Shown: one piece after another, positions 45,454 to 55,424 of the stretch
Position numbering within the stretch: the first letter of the stretch is position 1
How the letters are laid out: each line of letters opens with the position of its first letter
NCBI GenBank assembly: GCA_029012365.1
Contig: JAQXLY010000055.1
Location: forward strand, 1 to 64,000
Source of the DNA: Lachnospiraceae bacterium
Lineage (GTDB): Bacteria; Bacillota; Clostridia; Lachnospirales; Lachnospiraceae
DNA length: 64,000 nt
Direction: 5' to 3'
Notes under the pieces: model-generated
Told to the model about the DNA's origin: nothing
What the model saw: only the letters and a program-made list of their open reading frames with translations
The model's database searches: none
Program-made: the position numbers and the translations under genes

Positions 45454-46173
45454 TCAATAATAGATATCTCCATAATATCCCCTGTATCTGTAGTACTTAT
45501 TACCACTATCCCGCTTCTCTATATCATTCAATATAATACCGCAGATATTCGCACCAAGCTTTGAAAGCTTATCCACTGTTCTCTGAACATCGTTGATATC
45601 GGAATAGCCATCCCGCACCACAATTAAATACCCATCTGATACCTGAGCCAGAGTAGTTGCATCTGTGACAACATTCACCGGCGGTGTATCAAGAATAATA
45701 TAATCATATTCGTCTGACAAGAGCTCCATCAATTCATTCATTCTGATATTCATCAACAATTCACTTGGATTAGGAGGCTGTTCTCCGGCCAGCAGCAGGT
45801 CAACCATTCCCAACCTACTGATATTTTTCAATAATCTCGCCTTTGAAATACCTGCCAGATATTCGCTCAGACCACCTTTGTCGGTTATGTCAAGATACTT
45901 TCTTACTACAGATGCGCGCATATCGGCGTCAATCAGCAAAACCTTCAAGCCAAGCTGCGACAATGATTTGGAAAGATTAATGGCAGTGATGGTTTTCCCC
46001 TCTTTGGCTATGGAGCTGGTAACTACAATCTTGCGGCATTTCGTCTCGAAAGGCATATACAAAAGATTGGTTCTAATCTCCTTATACGCCTCCGAAATAT
46101 CATTTGGCATTTCATCGCATAGCAAAAATTCATTCAAATACCCACGTTGCTTTTTATTACGTAGTTTTCTCAC
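45454..46173 (-). CDS. CpsD/CapB-like bacterial tyrosine kinase
   Basis: A 239-residue BY-kinase that controls chain length and export of surface polymers by autophosphorylation on a C-terminal tyrosine cluster. It has Walker A SIAKEGKTIT, with Lys where the first Gly of PGEGKS usually stands. Walker A' is LLIDADMR and Walker B is YIILDTPPV. The tail KYYRYRGYYGDIYY carries seven tyrosines. The SDEYDY and EAYKEIRTNLLY oligomerisation segments are present. The start is GTG at 46173 with GGAGG 6 nt upstream. It follows its membrane activator (46186) by 12 nt. A cognate phosphatase (CpsB/YwqE) is not seen in the window. Confidence 0.93.
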   Translation of the reverse strand: MRKLRNKKQRGYLNEFLLCDEMPNDISEAYKEIRTNLLYMPFETKCRKIVVTSSIAKEGKTITAINLSKSLSQLGLKVLLIDADMRASVVRKYLDITDKGGLSEYLAGISKARLLKNISRLGMVDLLLAGEQPPNPSELLMNIRMNELMELLSDEYDYIILDTPPVNVVTDATTLAQVSDGYLIVVRDGYSDINDVQRTVDKLSKLGANICGIILNDIEKRDSGNKYYRYRGYYGDIYY

Positions 46174-46185
46174 CTTATACCTCCG

Positions 46186-46905
46186 TTACTGCCGCTTACT
46201 CTTTTTATCACCTTTTACGTTTCTTTTATCTACCAGAAGCTCTTCGTAGGACGGCACACGCCCGATAATCGGTATGGTAAATAATTCTCTTAATTGTTCT
46301 TCTCCATGAACCTTAGTATCAAAAACAGCATACAATAAAATAATTGCTATAGATATTACCACACCTACAATGGCTCCGGTTACAATATTTTTGATGAATG
46401 GAAAATATGCTTCCGTAGGGTAAGTCGCCTCGTCAATGATTCTGACAGCTCCCGCATCAACAACACGAATAATTTCATTTGGAAGGACCTTTAAAATAAT
46501 CATAACAACAGCTCTGGCAAGTTCCGGATCCGGGCTGCTGGCTGTAATGGAAAAAGCTTCCGTATCATTGATAGATCCGGTACTTATCATCTTCCGTATC
46601 TGCTCCGGGGAGAGAGAATATCCAAAATTCTCCAACTGCTCTGAAACCTGCTGCATCGTTGTGTTACTCTTTAGCACCACCATATATGTTTTTACAAGCT
46701 TCTGGGAAGCCGTCAGCTCTCCTGCCGTTATGTCGGTGCTGGCACGCTGTGTATTGACCACATAGAGAGATGCTGTAGATGAATACATCGGCTGAATACA
46801 GAAATGAGTATAGACCCCGGCAGCAATTAAAAAAAAGACTGCAGAGCACACTATCCACTTTATCCTTGCCTTGAGAATCAGCAGTATATCCTTAATCGTC
46901 AGCAC
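46186..46905 (-). CDS. YveK/CpsC-like chain-length protein, kinase activator
   Basis: A 239-residue membrane protein of the Wzz/polysaccharide co-polymerase type. Transmembrane helices lie near 14-34 and 175-198, enclosing an extracytoplasmic domain with YSSTASLYVVNTQ and SITASSPDPELARAV. The C-terminal cytoplasmic tail IIGRVPSYEELLVDKRNVKG would contact the tyrosine kinase downstream. Together they match the Gram-positive two-protein form of Wzc. The start is GTG at 46905 with GGAGAG 6 nt upstream. The 113-nt gap to the giant gene upstream holds a 11-bp hairpin without a T tract. Confidence 0.92.
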   Translation of the reverse strand: MLTIKDILLILKARIKWIVCSAVFFLIAAGVYTHFCIQPMYSSTASLYVVNTQRASTDITAGELTASQKLVKTYMVVLKSNTTMQQVSEQLENFGYSLSPEQIRKMISTGSINDTEAFSITASSPDPELARAVVMIILKVLPNEIIRVVDAGAVRIIDEATYPTEAYFPFIKNIVTGAIVGVVISIAIILLYAVFDTKVHGEEQLRELFTIPIIGRVPSYEELLVDKRNVKGDKKSKRQ

Positions 46906-46955
46906 AACGCGCTCTCCTTCCGTTTTTCGTTCATCCGGTTATTGGTCATTCCTGA

Positions 46956-46990
46956 TACTGCTCTTCCTATATGGTATAAGAAGAGCAGTA
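46956..46990 (-). promoter_or_regulatory. Hairpin between the giant gene and the chain-length gene
   Basis: An 11-bp perfect stem TACTGCTCTTC/GAAGAGCAGTA encloses a 13-nt A/T-rich loop. No T tract follows in either direction, so a simple terminator is unlikely. It may stabilise the downstream message or attenuate read-through from the giant gene. Confidence 0.45.
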
Positions 46991-47018
46991 AACGGAATAC
47001 AAATCATACTACATTTAT

Positions 47019-50000
47019 TTACCTTACTACGGCATAGTTCTTGAAAACGGAATTAGCCGAATCATCCGCTCTGAAATAGAAGGTGTATTTCTCCTCAGGG
47101 AATGATGCAGGGTCGTACCACTGATTCTGTCCGCAATACTGTGCTGTGGTGTACATCTGACTCCAGTCACTATAGCCTGTGTCATCGCTGTAGTGTGCAT
47201 ATGCCACATAGCTATACGTAAATCCATGTGTAAAGATACCAAGCTTTCCATTATACTGAACAATAACCGGTCCTGTACAGCTATCCACATCAACGGTCTG
47301 GTAGTATGTATGATCTGCCGTCTTTACGATAACCGTATGGATTCCGTTGCCAAGCGCCGGAACGGTATATCCGGTAGTACCGCCCACCAGATTAATCGGT
47401 AAAAACTCCTCTTCGGCAAGTCCTGACATATCACTGTACTGATAACCTATCAGAATTGCTTCCGTAGCTTCAAGATCAAGTGTAATTTCACCGTTCTGCT
47501 GGCTTACAGTGAACGGATAGGCAATCGCACTGATTTCAAAGGTTTTATATACCTGCGTTCCGTCTGTGTAAGTACAAAGCGCCGTATAAATACCGTTATA
47601 CTGTGCACCGGTATAAACTGCTTCTCCATTTTCCGCCTGTAGTGTCACATAACCGGCTTTTGAGAACTTCGCCCAGCTGGAATAGTTTCCATAAGCCACA
47701 GATGCCCTCACAAGGTCACTCTTTGAAATTACAACATTGGTATAGTCGTCTGTGTTTATGGTAAGTTCCGTAGCCTCCTCTGTAGGCTTTGTAACTAATT
47801 TATTCTCGAAAGAAATAATTGCGGCATGGAGCTTCACCATCTCAGGAATAATGTCATCGTATACCTCCAGCGTATTTGAAGCATTTTCGGTCAGTTCCGT
47901 CTTCATGGCAGTAGCGGAAGCAATAGCATTTAACAACAGGTCATAATTTGCTTCAGGAACATAGCTCTCTCCCGGCTGTGCCGCATCAGCACCTCTCTTT
48001 CCTCTGGCTATCGTAGCATTTGCCGCTTCCAGATAACGGGACAGCTCGGACGTGGCAACATCCTTCTCCGTGCTCTCGTTATGTACAACGCCATACTCTA
48101 CGTATTGCTTTTTGGCCGTTGATTCCTGTTGTGTAATCAGGAAGGTGTAGACACCATTTGGAACATCTGTAAATTCCAGCTTACCCTCTTCATCAAAGGT
48201 CAGACTCTTGACATAAGGTCTGGTGGATATTCCGGCCCAGCTTGCAAAGGCAAGCGGAGTAAGAGTCTTATCTGTTTTATTGTTTACATTGTAAACAACC
48301 GAAGTCAGGTCGTAGCCGGAAGCGGACGGTTTGATTGTAACAGTACTGTTATTCACTGTAACAAGCTTAGCGTCTACTATCACGATAGTACCCTTAAATT
48401 CCGTTATCGCAGCTGTCAGATTCTTATACTCCGTATTCACTGCCACCTGGGATTCCTTTAGCTCTGCAGCCTGTTCAGCAGCCTCAATTGCTAACCTAAG
48501 GTCGGCTGCTGCACTTTCAGGTGCATAAGTACCTGCTCTGGTAATGCCCTCTGTAGATTCCACAAGCTGGCATCCGTCAATGATACTCTTAGCGGAAGCA
48601 ATCTGTTTTTCAAGAGAAGTAGTAGAAACCTCGGTGCTTCTCTCCAAAGTCAGAATATTCGCCTTAAGGGTGTAGGTATATCCCTTACTGTCAACGACAA
48701 GAATCGTATGTACTCCGGTCGTATTCGCGGTAATGGTATTTCCTTTCTTGTAAGTCTCATCGCCCTCAAACTTAATCTTAGTAATCTGATTTGTCGGATC
48801 CTCGCTGTCGCTTGCAGTAATCAGACCGCCATCAATACTCAAAACAATCTTGTACTCATCCGTGCTTTCCTGCTCGATGTTAATCTTATAATACTTCGTT
48901 CCCACAACACCGTTATCCATGACACGAACGAGATACCATCCGTACCGGTCAACCTGGAACGAGAATTCTACCGCGCTCACATCATTTCTTTCAATTGTTC
49001 CGGATGTTACCTTCTTATCGCTTGTAAAGTCCTGTGTTCCCGTGGTGACAATTTCCGGTTCGGTTTCACCAAAGTACTGATAGTCAATTCTCTGGATATA
49101 TCCGGTCGGAGTCGTATCAAAGTAGGTAATATTCATCCCCACATTATCAAGCCCCGTAATATCCTGTCCGGCGCGAACTACCACCTGCTTTTCTTTTACC
49201 GTACTGTCGGACTCTACATAGGTAAGCCAGAAGAGATAGTAGCCCTCTCTCGGAAGCAGAATCTTTTCTCCGTCCAGAGTCAGTACACCGGTCTCAGGTT
49301 CACTCTCTTCTGCATTCATTTCCTCCTCTGAATTACCGGCAGGCTGCACATATCTTGTAGGCTTTACGATACGGTATCCGGTAGAAGTATTAGCTGCAAT
49401 GTTTTCCTTACCCTTAGCTACAAACTCTGCCCACTTATCTGTTGTATACTCTTCGGCTCCGGTGTAAATATATCTTGCACTCTTCAAGCTTCCCGGATCC
49501 GACTCATTGTTATTCACTAAAATCGCATGGTTATCGTTTACGTACTCCTGAGTCACGTAAGGAACACCGGCCAGCAAATCCGGTTCAGATACTAACAGAC
49601 AGGTCGTGTAAGTCTTTCCGCCTGCATAGGTCAACAGGAAGGTATAATAGCCTGCCTTCGTGAAGCTGAATTTTGTATTGTCCAGGGAAGAAGCTGTTCC
49701 TTCCACGGTTCCTGTTTTGCCCTTATATCCGATTTTACTGTTTATGCTGATGTTTTCCTTACCCTTTGCTACAAACTTCGCCCAGGTGGTGTATTCATAA
49801 TAATCAGGCGTGTAAATATATTTATAGCTGGACAAAGCACTGTCATTATTCAGTATTGTTACATTTCTGCCATCCTGCTGAACTACCGGCAGACCTGCCA
49901 CATAATACTGCACAGGAGCTGTATCATAGCTCAAATAGTTATTCGTCTCCGCAATGTTTGCCTTGATGAAATACTCCCCGTTTACAGTAGGCTTTCCACC

Positions 50001-53000
50001 TGTAATACCGGCGCCGTTTTCTGCAGAGGTTTTGATTGTACACTCCTCATCAATGTAATACGTATATGTAACCACACCGTTTCCAGGGTTATTTGAAACA
50101 TGATATCCGATAGGATTATCATCCTCATCCTTCTCCGTAATAATGCTGCTGGAGTCGATTGGCTTCTTGTTTACCACCACTGTTACGACATCCGATACTA
50201 CCTTTGCACTCTGTTTATTATCAACACGGGTAGTAGTTACCACACAGTAAAAATAGTAGGTACCTGCATTTGCCGTAGTCGAACTGGTAAGATGCAGCGT
50301 ATCTGTCGTCTGTGCAATTGCGGTACCATCCGCATTCACATTGGCAGGCGCCTTATACCAGCGATAGTAATACTTTTGATTTATTGCATCTACGTTATCA
50401 AGCGTAAGTGAAATATCGGCTGTTTCCTTGAGAGAAAGCTCCTTAAATGTATCAACGGAAACTACCGGTACCTTTACCGGAGTCTGAATACCGATTGCGG
50501 TAATCGTTATGTCACCGGTAATTTTAGCTGCTTTGATCGTAAGCTCAGCCGTATCACTGTTTTCCGTATGACTATAGCTATAGTCTGTTCCCTGTACCAG
50601 TGCTTTATCGCCTACAGTGATAGATATATTATCCGGCAGACAGTAGCCTGCCTCTTCCGTGTTCAGCTTTAACACTGCAGTAAAGTCATTATCCGCGCTT
50701 GCTGCTTCCACTTCAAAGTCAGCCTGGTCAATGGCATTCTGCCCTGAATTATAGAACAGTGTAATGTCGGCCTTTGCTTTCGATAGTGCAACATTACTGT
50801 TGTTCTTTACAACAGATTTGTTATATACCGTATAAGAAGGTGCTACAATCTTCTCCCAGATTGCATAAAGTGTCGCACTGCCTACGGTTGCACCTGCCGA
50901 ATAGGAGGTACCTCTTCCGTCAGAGCTTGTGTTCCATCCGAGGAACGAATAGCCCTCTCTAACCGGTACATTGCCGGCAAGGGATACGGTACTGCCAGAG
51001 CTTGTCAATACTTTGAGTGCACTTCCGTTCCAGGTGCCGCCGCAACCGATTAGTGTGACATTGGCTCCCGAATTCTTACCCATTTCAGCCATGGAACCTA
51101 CGCCAAGCTTCACTGATTTTACAATTGCTCCGCCCGCCGGAACTGTCTGGTCAATAAAGGAAAATGCTAATGCCGAGTCTCTTCCAAGTTTAAACTTCTT
51201 ATCATAGTGGTTACTGTTTGTCCTTGAATTGTTAAATACATTATTTCTAAATCCTTTGTTGTTGTAGCAATAGCTGGAAGAATAACCGCCAATCCAATAC
51301 TGATTTGCATCCAGTGTATAGAGACGGAACGCATAATTTGCTCCATCCTCCATGACCAGATATTCACCGTTTGCATCCATACCTGCGTTGATGGCAGCGC
51401 TGTCGTTTGATGCAATCTGTACGTCGGCACAGGCTCCAAAGGTAAGGTTATTAATAGGGGTGCTGCCGGTATTAACAAAAATATAGTTTACCGTAACATA
51501 GCTTCCCTGCGTAGCCATGACCTGTGCATAATACAAATTGGTAGTTAACTGTTTGAAAATACTTGCATTTGCCGTATTCACAAAGCTTAAACTCGTTCCG
51601 CCGTAGTCGGAAGTGCTGTTTCTGGTATATGGATATGCCGAACCGCCATTATAATAATAATAGTTGGAATAACCGCCGTCTCCATACGTTGTCTTGATAT
51701 AATTACCGCTTGAATTTACGCCCCGGATATCAAATATGTTTCCTTTATAAGCATAGTACATACCGCTGGACCTATACGAAGTTGCAGCCAATATCCACTT
51801 TGCGTAGAGCTTTAGTGTCTGCCCCTCTGCATAGTCATCTGTATTAATGGTTGTCACCTTTTGTGTATAATTGATATCTTTGTACCAGCCGGCAAAATTG
51901 ACCGTCTCGCTGTTTGCCGGTGACATCGGTGTAGGGAGCAGTACCATCTCACCGGAGATATCCGATGCCTTATACACATAGTTTACCGGATTTCCCCATG
52001 TGGCGTCGTAAATATTTCCGCCCATTGCATTCAGTTCAATATTGATATGGTTATAACGCCGGTTTGCCATTGCTTTAATGGTAATACGGCCTGCCACATT
52101 CGGTATCGTAATCACACCGGTGTCATAGTTGTAGCTGTAATTAATCTCAGCACCTTCCTGCCTTACCGTTACACGCAGCGGAATCTGCTTTCCTGCTCTG
52201 TCTCCGGTGCTCAATGTCACTCTGTAGGTTTCTCCCGCAAGTGCATAAGGGTTACATTCCGCATCCAGATCGGTCAAGGTAAGCTTGGTGGAATAATAAT
52301 TCAGCTTTGCAGACGGACTCGCATCCGATATCTCTGCCCCAAGCCCTGTCTTGTCTATTTCTGTTCCAAAATATACCTGATAGATTTTCTTTGCATCAAT
52401 TACCTGACTGTAGTATCCGGTTTTGACCTTATCCAGAGCCGTGTAATTGCCCTCTTCGTCTTTCAGATAAAGAGTATTGGACGCTCTGTATTCATCGGTA
52501 GCCTCCTTATCCGTTACCAATGCACCGGCATCACAGCTCACACCGTCAAGTGACAGCCTGATTTCGGAGAGATACTTACTCACTTCAACCGTCTTGGCAA
52601 ATTGTACCACTTTGTCCGGATTTTCATCCGAATAATAAGACATCAGCAACGTGTAAAAGCCCGGAACTTTACATGTAATTTTTGCCACTCCGTCTGTTGC
52701 ATTAGCCACCAGATAGCCTTTAGTGCTGTTAAAAACTACGTTTTCCTTTCCCTGTGCCACAAAATCCGCCCATGTGGTATAGCTGTACTCCTCAGGAGTA
52801 CAAATATATAAAGCAGATTTTAATGTCCAGCCTTCTAAAGCTTCTGTAGAAGCGGTGATGACATTGTCATTCACCGTTACAGCCGGCTTGCTGGCATCAA
52901 TTGCATCCTGAGTTACATAAAATGTCTGCCCATGTTTGCCGGAATCATCGGTAAACTGGAGTACATAGTATCCGGCTGTTTCAACAGTCAGCGATACCCT

Positions 53001-55316
53001 GTCATATGTGGTTACTGTACCGTATTCCGGCACTTCCACTGTCTTTGCTTTCAGGGTCCGATAGCCATACCTTGTATTGCTGCCGGTATCTTCTTTTCCC
53101 TTTGCAACAAATGCAGAAGGAGTAGTATAGAAGTAATAGTCCGGCGAGTAAATGTAGGATACATTCGTCAGGTTAGAGTCGTTGTCATGGATTGTAATCA
53201 CATTACCCGCAAGCACGGCACCGGCTTCATTTACAACCGGAATGTTCTCAGCAGTTACTTCAAAGGTAACCGCATGTTCCCCGGAAGCATCATGAAACAC
53301 AAACGTATAGAACCCTGCTTTTCTGGCTGTAATTACCGCACCGTCATACGGAGCTACTACTGTCACAAAACCGTTTACGGAGTTTGTTTCTGTGTAATTC
53401 TTTCCCAACGCAATCAGTTCTTCTTTATTAAAAATCTCATCGGTGTATGTCGGTGCTTGTTCCGTATAGGTGTATATTAAAGAAGTAATTTCTGCTTCGT
53501 TTTCACTGATTGTAAACGTATTCGCATTCGCGTACACCTCTCCATACGGATGTTCCGGAACCTCAGCTGCCGTCAGTTCCACGTGATATTCCCTGTTGTT
53601 AATCCAGAAATAGTAATGACCTGCACGGAAGTAGCTCAGAGTAACCTTATCCCCGGAAACCGAAATCACCTTATATCCTTTATCCGTGTTAATCTCAGGC
53701 AGGAGCTTACCCGTTGTATAAAAGGTCACCCATGTCTCCCTCTCCACCGGGGCCGTCGCATACATTACCTTTATCTCTCCAAAAGAAAGTCCGTTTTTGT
53801 CAATTGTAATACGATTGTTTTCCTTGCCGATTACCGGCTCCACAACGACCTCTTCAGGCTGTTCCGGAACTGTATCCGGTAAATTTTCACCGGTAAAATC
53901 ACCATTTGTGATTTCAAAGGAATACATTTTATCCTGCACCCAGAAGCTGTACCATCCGACATAACGACATATAAAAGGTGTCTGCTCCTCTTCAAGTGTC
54001 AGAGCTTCATATCCGTTATTGCCGTTTACAACGGTCAGCTGCTTACCGGTATTCACGAAGCAGGTCCAGGTAGTCGTTGCAGGCTGTTCCTTAGAAAACA
54101 TATAATGTATCCTTGTTATCCCTGAGCCGTTCCTGTCAATCGTAACAACATTTTCATCTTTATTAAGCAGAGCATCCGGTACAGGTGTAGGAACAGGCTG
54201 TTTTTCCTCCTCCGGTATCTGGCTCTCTTCTACTACAAAGTCATAACGCTTATTCTGGGACCAGAAGTAATAATTTCCCGCATACTTACAGGTATATGTA
54301 ATATTCCCCTCTGCATCAAACTTTAATCCTTTATATCCGTTTACTCCATTTATATCCTTGTTCAACTTTCCGGTAGTATAATAGCTTGTCCATGTATTTT
54401 TTTCCGGTACCGTAGCAGAAAACATCACATTAACACCCGTGACACCTGCTCCGTTTTGGTCGATGGTAATCTTGTTACCTGACTGTGTAAATTGCACCTC
54501 AACAATCGGAGTCGGTTCCGGTGTAGGTGAAATTTCAGGCTCTATATCCTCCGGGATATCCATTTCCGGAACATACACGGTATATAACTTTTTCATCACC
54601 CAGAAATTGTAATATCCTGCACGTCTGCATACATAAGAATAGCTATCCTCATCCTGGGCAAAAACAATACCCTTATATCCGGACTTACCATTCACATCCT
54701 GACGTAATTTACCTGTGGTGTAGTAGGTAACCCAGGTGGTTCTCGGCGGAACATTCTCGGAATACATCACATTAAAGCCTGTCACGTCGGTACCGTTCTT
54801 TGAAACGGTAATGATATGGGACTGGTCACCCTCCCCTTTCACAAAGGTAGGCTCCGCAGGCATATCTTCCTGATTTATCACAACCTCGGTAGCAGCACCG
54901 TCTGACCAAAAATAATAGTACCCGGCCTGCTTGCAGATATAGGTGGACACATCCGTACCAAGAGTCTTTGTCATATATCCCCTTGCACCGTTTATATCCG
55001 TGTTCTGCTTTCCTGCTGTATAGTATTGATACCAGGTGTCCACAGTCACGGCTACCTCCGAATACATCACGTGCACAGCTTTCACACTCTCACTATTTTT
55101 AGTGATTGTAATCACATTTTTCTCTGACGAGAAGGAAAGACGGGCAGGTGTTTCACCGGGCGTTTCTTCAGACGGTTCCTCAGTCGGACCCACGGTCGGT
55201 GTCGCTTCCTCTGTTCCCTGATTTTCTTCTGCCCTTACAATGTTTTCGGCAGGAATGGCACTGAACAACAAAGTAAAGACAAGAAACAGCACAAATCCTT
55301 TTTTGATTTTCTTCAT
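47019..55316 (-). CDS. Giant repeat-rich secreted surface protein
   Basis: A ~2765-residue exported protein. A signal peptide (MKKIKKGFVLFLVFTLLFS, cleaved near AEN) is followed by a P/T/E linker. Eight ~100-residue repeats follow (about 62-920), each with an ITI-NGS-type strand, a VMYS or YIYS strand, TW..YYTTGK and NG..GYK, ending in AGYYYFW. Next come a beta domain, an InlB-type repeat (about 1090-1180), a Tyr/Asn-rich domain, a second InlB repeat (to ~1490) and an Ig-like domain. More degenerate repeats follow from ~1805, interrupted by two FIVAR-like helical units (about 2230 and 2430). There is no sortase motif, SLH domain or C-terminal membrane anchor, so attachment may be to the polysaccharide. 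AAGGAG precedes the ATG at 55316; a longer upstream frame is rejected. Confidence 0.85.
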   Translation of the reverse strand: MKKIKKGFVLFLVFTLLFSAIPAENIVRAEENQGTEEATPTVGPTEEPSEETPGETPARLSFSSEKNVITITKNSESVKAVHVMYSEVAVTVDTWYQYYTAGKQNTDINGARGYMTKTLGTDVSTYICKQAGYYYFWSDGAATEVVINQEDMPAEPTFVKGEGDQSHIITVSKNGTDVTGFNVMYSENVPPRTTWVTYYTTGKLRQDVNGKSGYKGIVFAQDEDSYSYVCRRAGYYNFWVMKKLYTVYVPEMDIPEDIEPEISPTPEPTPIVEVQFTQSGNKITIDQNGAGVTGVNVMFSATVPEKNTWTSYYTTGKLNKDINGVNGYKGLKFDAEGNITYTCKYAGNYYFWSQNKRYDFVVEESQIPEEEKQPVPTPVPDALLNKDENVVTIDRNGSGITRIHYMFSKEQPATTTWTCFVNTGKQLTVVNGNNGYEALTLEEEQTPFICRYVGWYSFWVQDKMYSFEITNGDFTGENLPDTVPEQPEEVVVEPVIGKENNRITIDKNGLSFGEIKVMYATAPVERETWVTFYTTGKLLPEINTDKGYKVISVSGDKVTLSYFRAGHYYFWINNREYHVELTAAEVPEHPYGEVYANANTFTISENEAEITSLIYTYTEQAPTYTDEIFNKEELIALGKNYTETNSVNGFVTVVAPYDGAVITARKAGFYTFVFHDASGEHAVTFEVTAENIPVVNEAGAVLAGNVITIHDNDSNLTNVSYIYSPDYYFYTTPSAFVAKGKEDTGSNTRYGYRTLKAKTVEVPEYGTVTTYDRVSLTVETAGYYVLQFTDDSGKHGQTFYVTQDAIDASKPAVTVNDNVITASTEALEGWTLKSALYICTPEEYSYTTWADFVAQGKENVVFNSTKGYLVANATDGVAKITCKVPGFYTLLMSYYSDENPDKVVQFAKTVEVSKYLSEIRLSLDGVSCDAGALVTDKEATDEYRASNTLYLKDEEGNYTALDKVKTGYYSQVIDAKKIYQVYFGTEIDKTGLGAEISDASPSAKLNYYSTKLTLTDLDAECNPYALAGETYRVTLSTGDRAGKQIPLRVTVRQEGAEINYSYNYDTGVITIPNVAGRITIKAMANRRYNHINIELNAMGGNIYDATWGNPVNYVYKASDISGEMVLLPTPMSPANSETVNFAGWYKDINYTQKVTTINTDDYAEGQTLKLYAKWILAATSYRSSGMYYAYKGNIFDIRGVNSSGNYIKTTYGDGGYSNYYYYNGGSAYPYTRNSTSDYGGTSLSFVNTANASIFKQLTTNLYYAQVMATQGSYVTVNYIFVNTGSTPINNLTFGACADVQIASNDSAAINAGMDANGEYLVMEDGANYAFRLYTLDANQYWIGGYSSSYCYNNKGFRNNVFNNSRTNSNHYDKKFKLGRDSALAFSFIDQTVPAGGAIVKSVKLGVGSMAEMGKNSGANVTLIGCGGTWNGSALKVLTSSGSTVSLAGNVPVREGYSFLGWNTSSDGRGTSYSAGATVGSATLYAIWEKIVAPSYTVYNKSVVKNNSNVALSKAKADITLFYNSGQNAIDQADFEVEAASADNDFTAVLKLNTEEAGYCLPDNISITVGDKALVQGTDYSYSHTENSDTAELTIKAAKITGDITITAIGIQTPVKVPVVSVDTFKELSLKETADISLTLDNVDAINQKYYYRWYKAPANVNADGTAIAQTTDTLHLTSSTTANAGTYYFYCVVTTTRVDNKQSAKVVSDVVTVVVNKKPIDSSSIITEKDEDDNPIGYHVSNNPGNGVVTYTYYIDEECTIKTSAENGAGITGGKPTVNGEYFIKANIAETNNYLSYDTAPVQYYVAGLPVVQQDGRNVTILNNDSALSSYKYIYTPDYYEYTTWAKFVAKGKENISINSKIGYKGKTGTVEGTASSLDNTKFSFTKAGYYTFLLTYAGGKTYTTCLLVSEPDLLAGVPYVTQEYVNDNHAILVNNNESDPGSLKSARYIYTGAEEYTTDKWAEFVAKGKENIAANTSTGYRIVKPTRYVQPAGNSEEEMNAEESEPETGVLTLDGEKILLPREGYYLFWLTYVESDSTVKEKQVVVRAGQDITGLDNVGMNITYFDTTPTGYIQRIDYQYFGETEPEIVTTGTQDFTSDKKVTSGTIERNDVSAVEFSFQVDRYGWYLVRVMDNGVVGTKYYKINIEQESTDEYKIVLSIDGGLITASDSEDPTNQITKIKFEGDETYKKGNTITANTTGVHTILVVDSKGYTYTLKANILTLERSTEVSTTSLEKQIASAKSIIDGCQLVESTEGITRAGTYAPESAAADLRLAIEAAEQAAELKESQVAVNTEYKNLTAAITEFKGTIVIVDAKLVTVNNSTVTIKPSASGYDLTSVVYNVNNKTDKTLTPLAFASWAGISTRPYVKSLTFDEEGKLEFTDVPNGVYTFLITQQESTAKKQYVEYGVVHNESTEKDVATSELSRYLEAANATIARGKRGADAAQPGESYVPEANYDLLLNAIASATAMKTELTENASNTLEVYDDIIPEMVKLHAAIISFENKLVTKPTEEATELTINTDDYTNVVISKSDLVRASVAYGNYSSWAKFSKAGYVTLQAENGEAVYTGAQYNGIYTALCTYTDGTQVYKTFEISAIAYPFTVSQQNGEITLDLEATEAILIGYQYSDMSGLAEEEFLPINLVGGTTGYTVPALGNGIHTVIVKTADHTYYQTVDVDSCTGPVIVQYNGKLGIFTHGFTYSYVAYAHYSDDTGYSDWSQMYTTAQYCGQNQWYDPASFPEEKYTFYFRADDSANSVFKNYAVVR

Positions 55317-55336
55317 GGCAGTACTCCTTTCTTGCA

Positions 55337-55354
55337 CTTGGAAGCCCTTCCAAG
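55337..55354 (-). promoter_or_regulatory. Small perfect palindrome in the leader of the giant gene
   Basis: CTTGGAAG and CTTCCAAG flank a 2-nt centre, 21-38 nt before the start codon. As RNA it would form a short hairpin just upstream of the ribosome site; as DNA it could be an operator. No direct evidence for either. Confidence 0.35.
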
Positions 55355-55424
55355 GACAGATAACATCAATCTCATAAATAAATATATAAAAGAGAATAAC
55401 AAAAGGACAACGAAACAACCACAA

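Noticed and set aside
47019..47200. Sortase (LPXTG) or membrane anchor at the end of the giant protein
   Set aside because: The C-terminus ends FKNYAVVR with no LPXTG-like motif, hydrophobic stretch or basic tail.
49000..54800. Numerous plus-strand open frames opposite the giant gene
   Set aside because: They lack ribosome sites and recognisable domains, and mirror the low-complexity codon pattern of the giant protein on the other strand.
55317..55424. Longer N-terminus for the giant protein (36 extra residues)
   Set aside because: The extension has no ribosome site and would precede a perfect signal peptide; AAGGAG supports the ATG at 55316.
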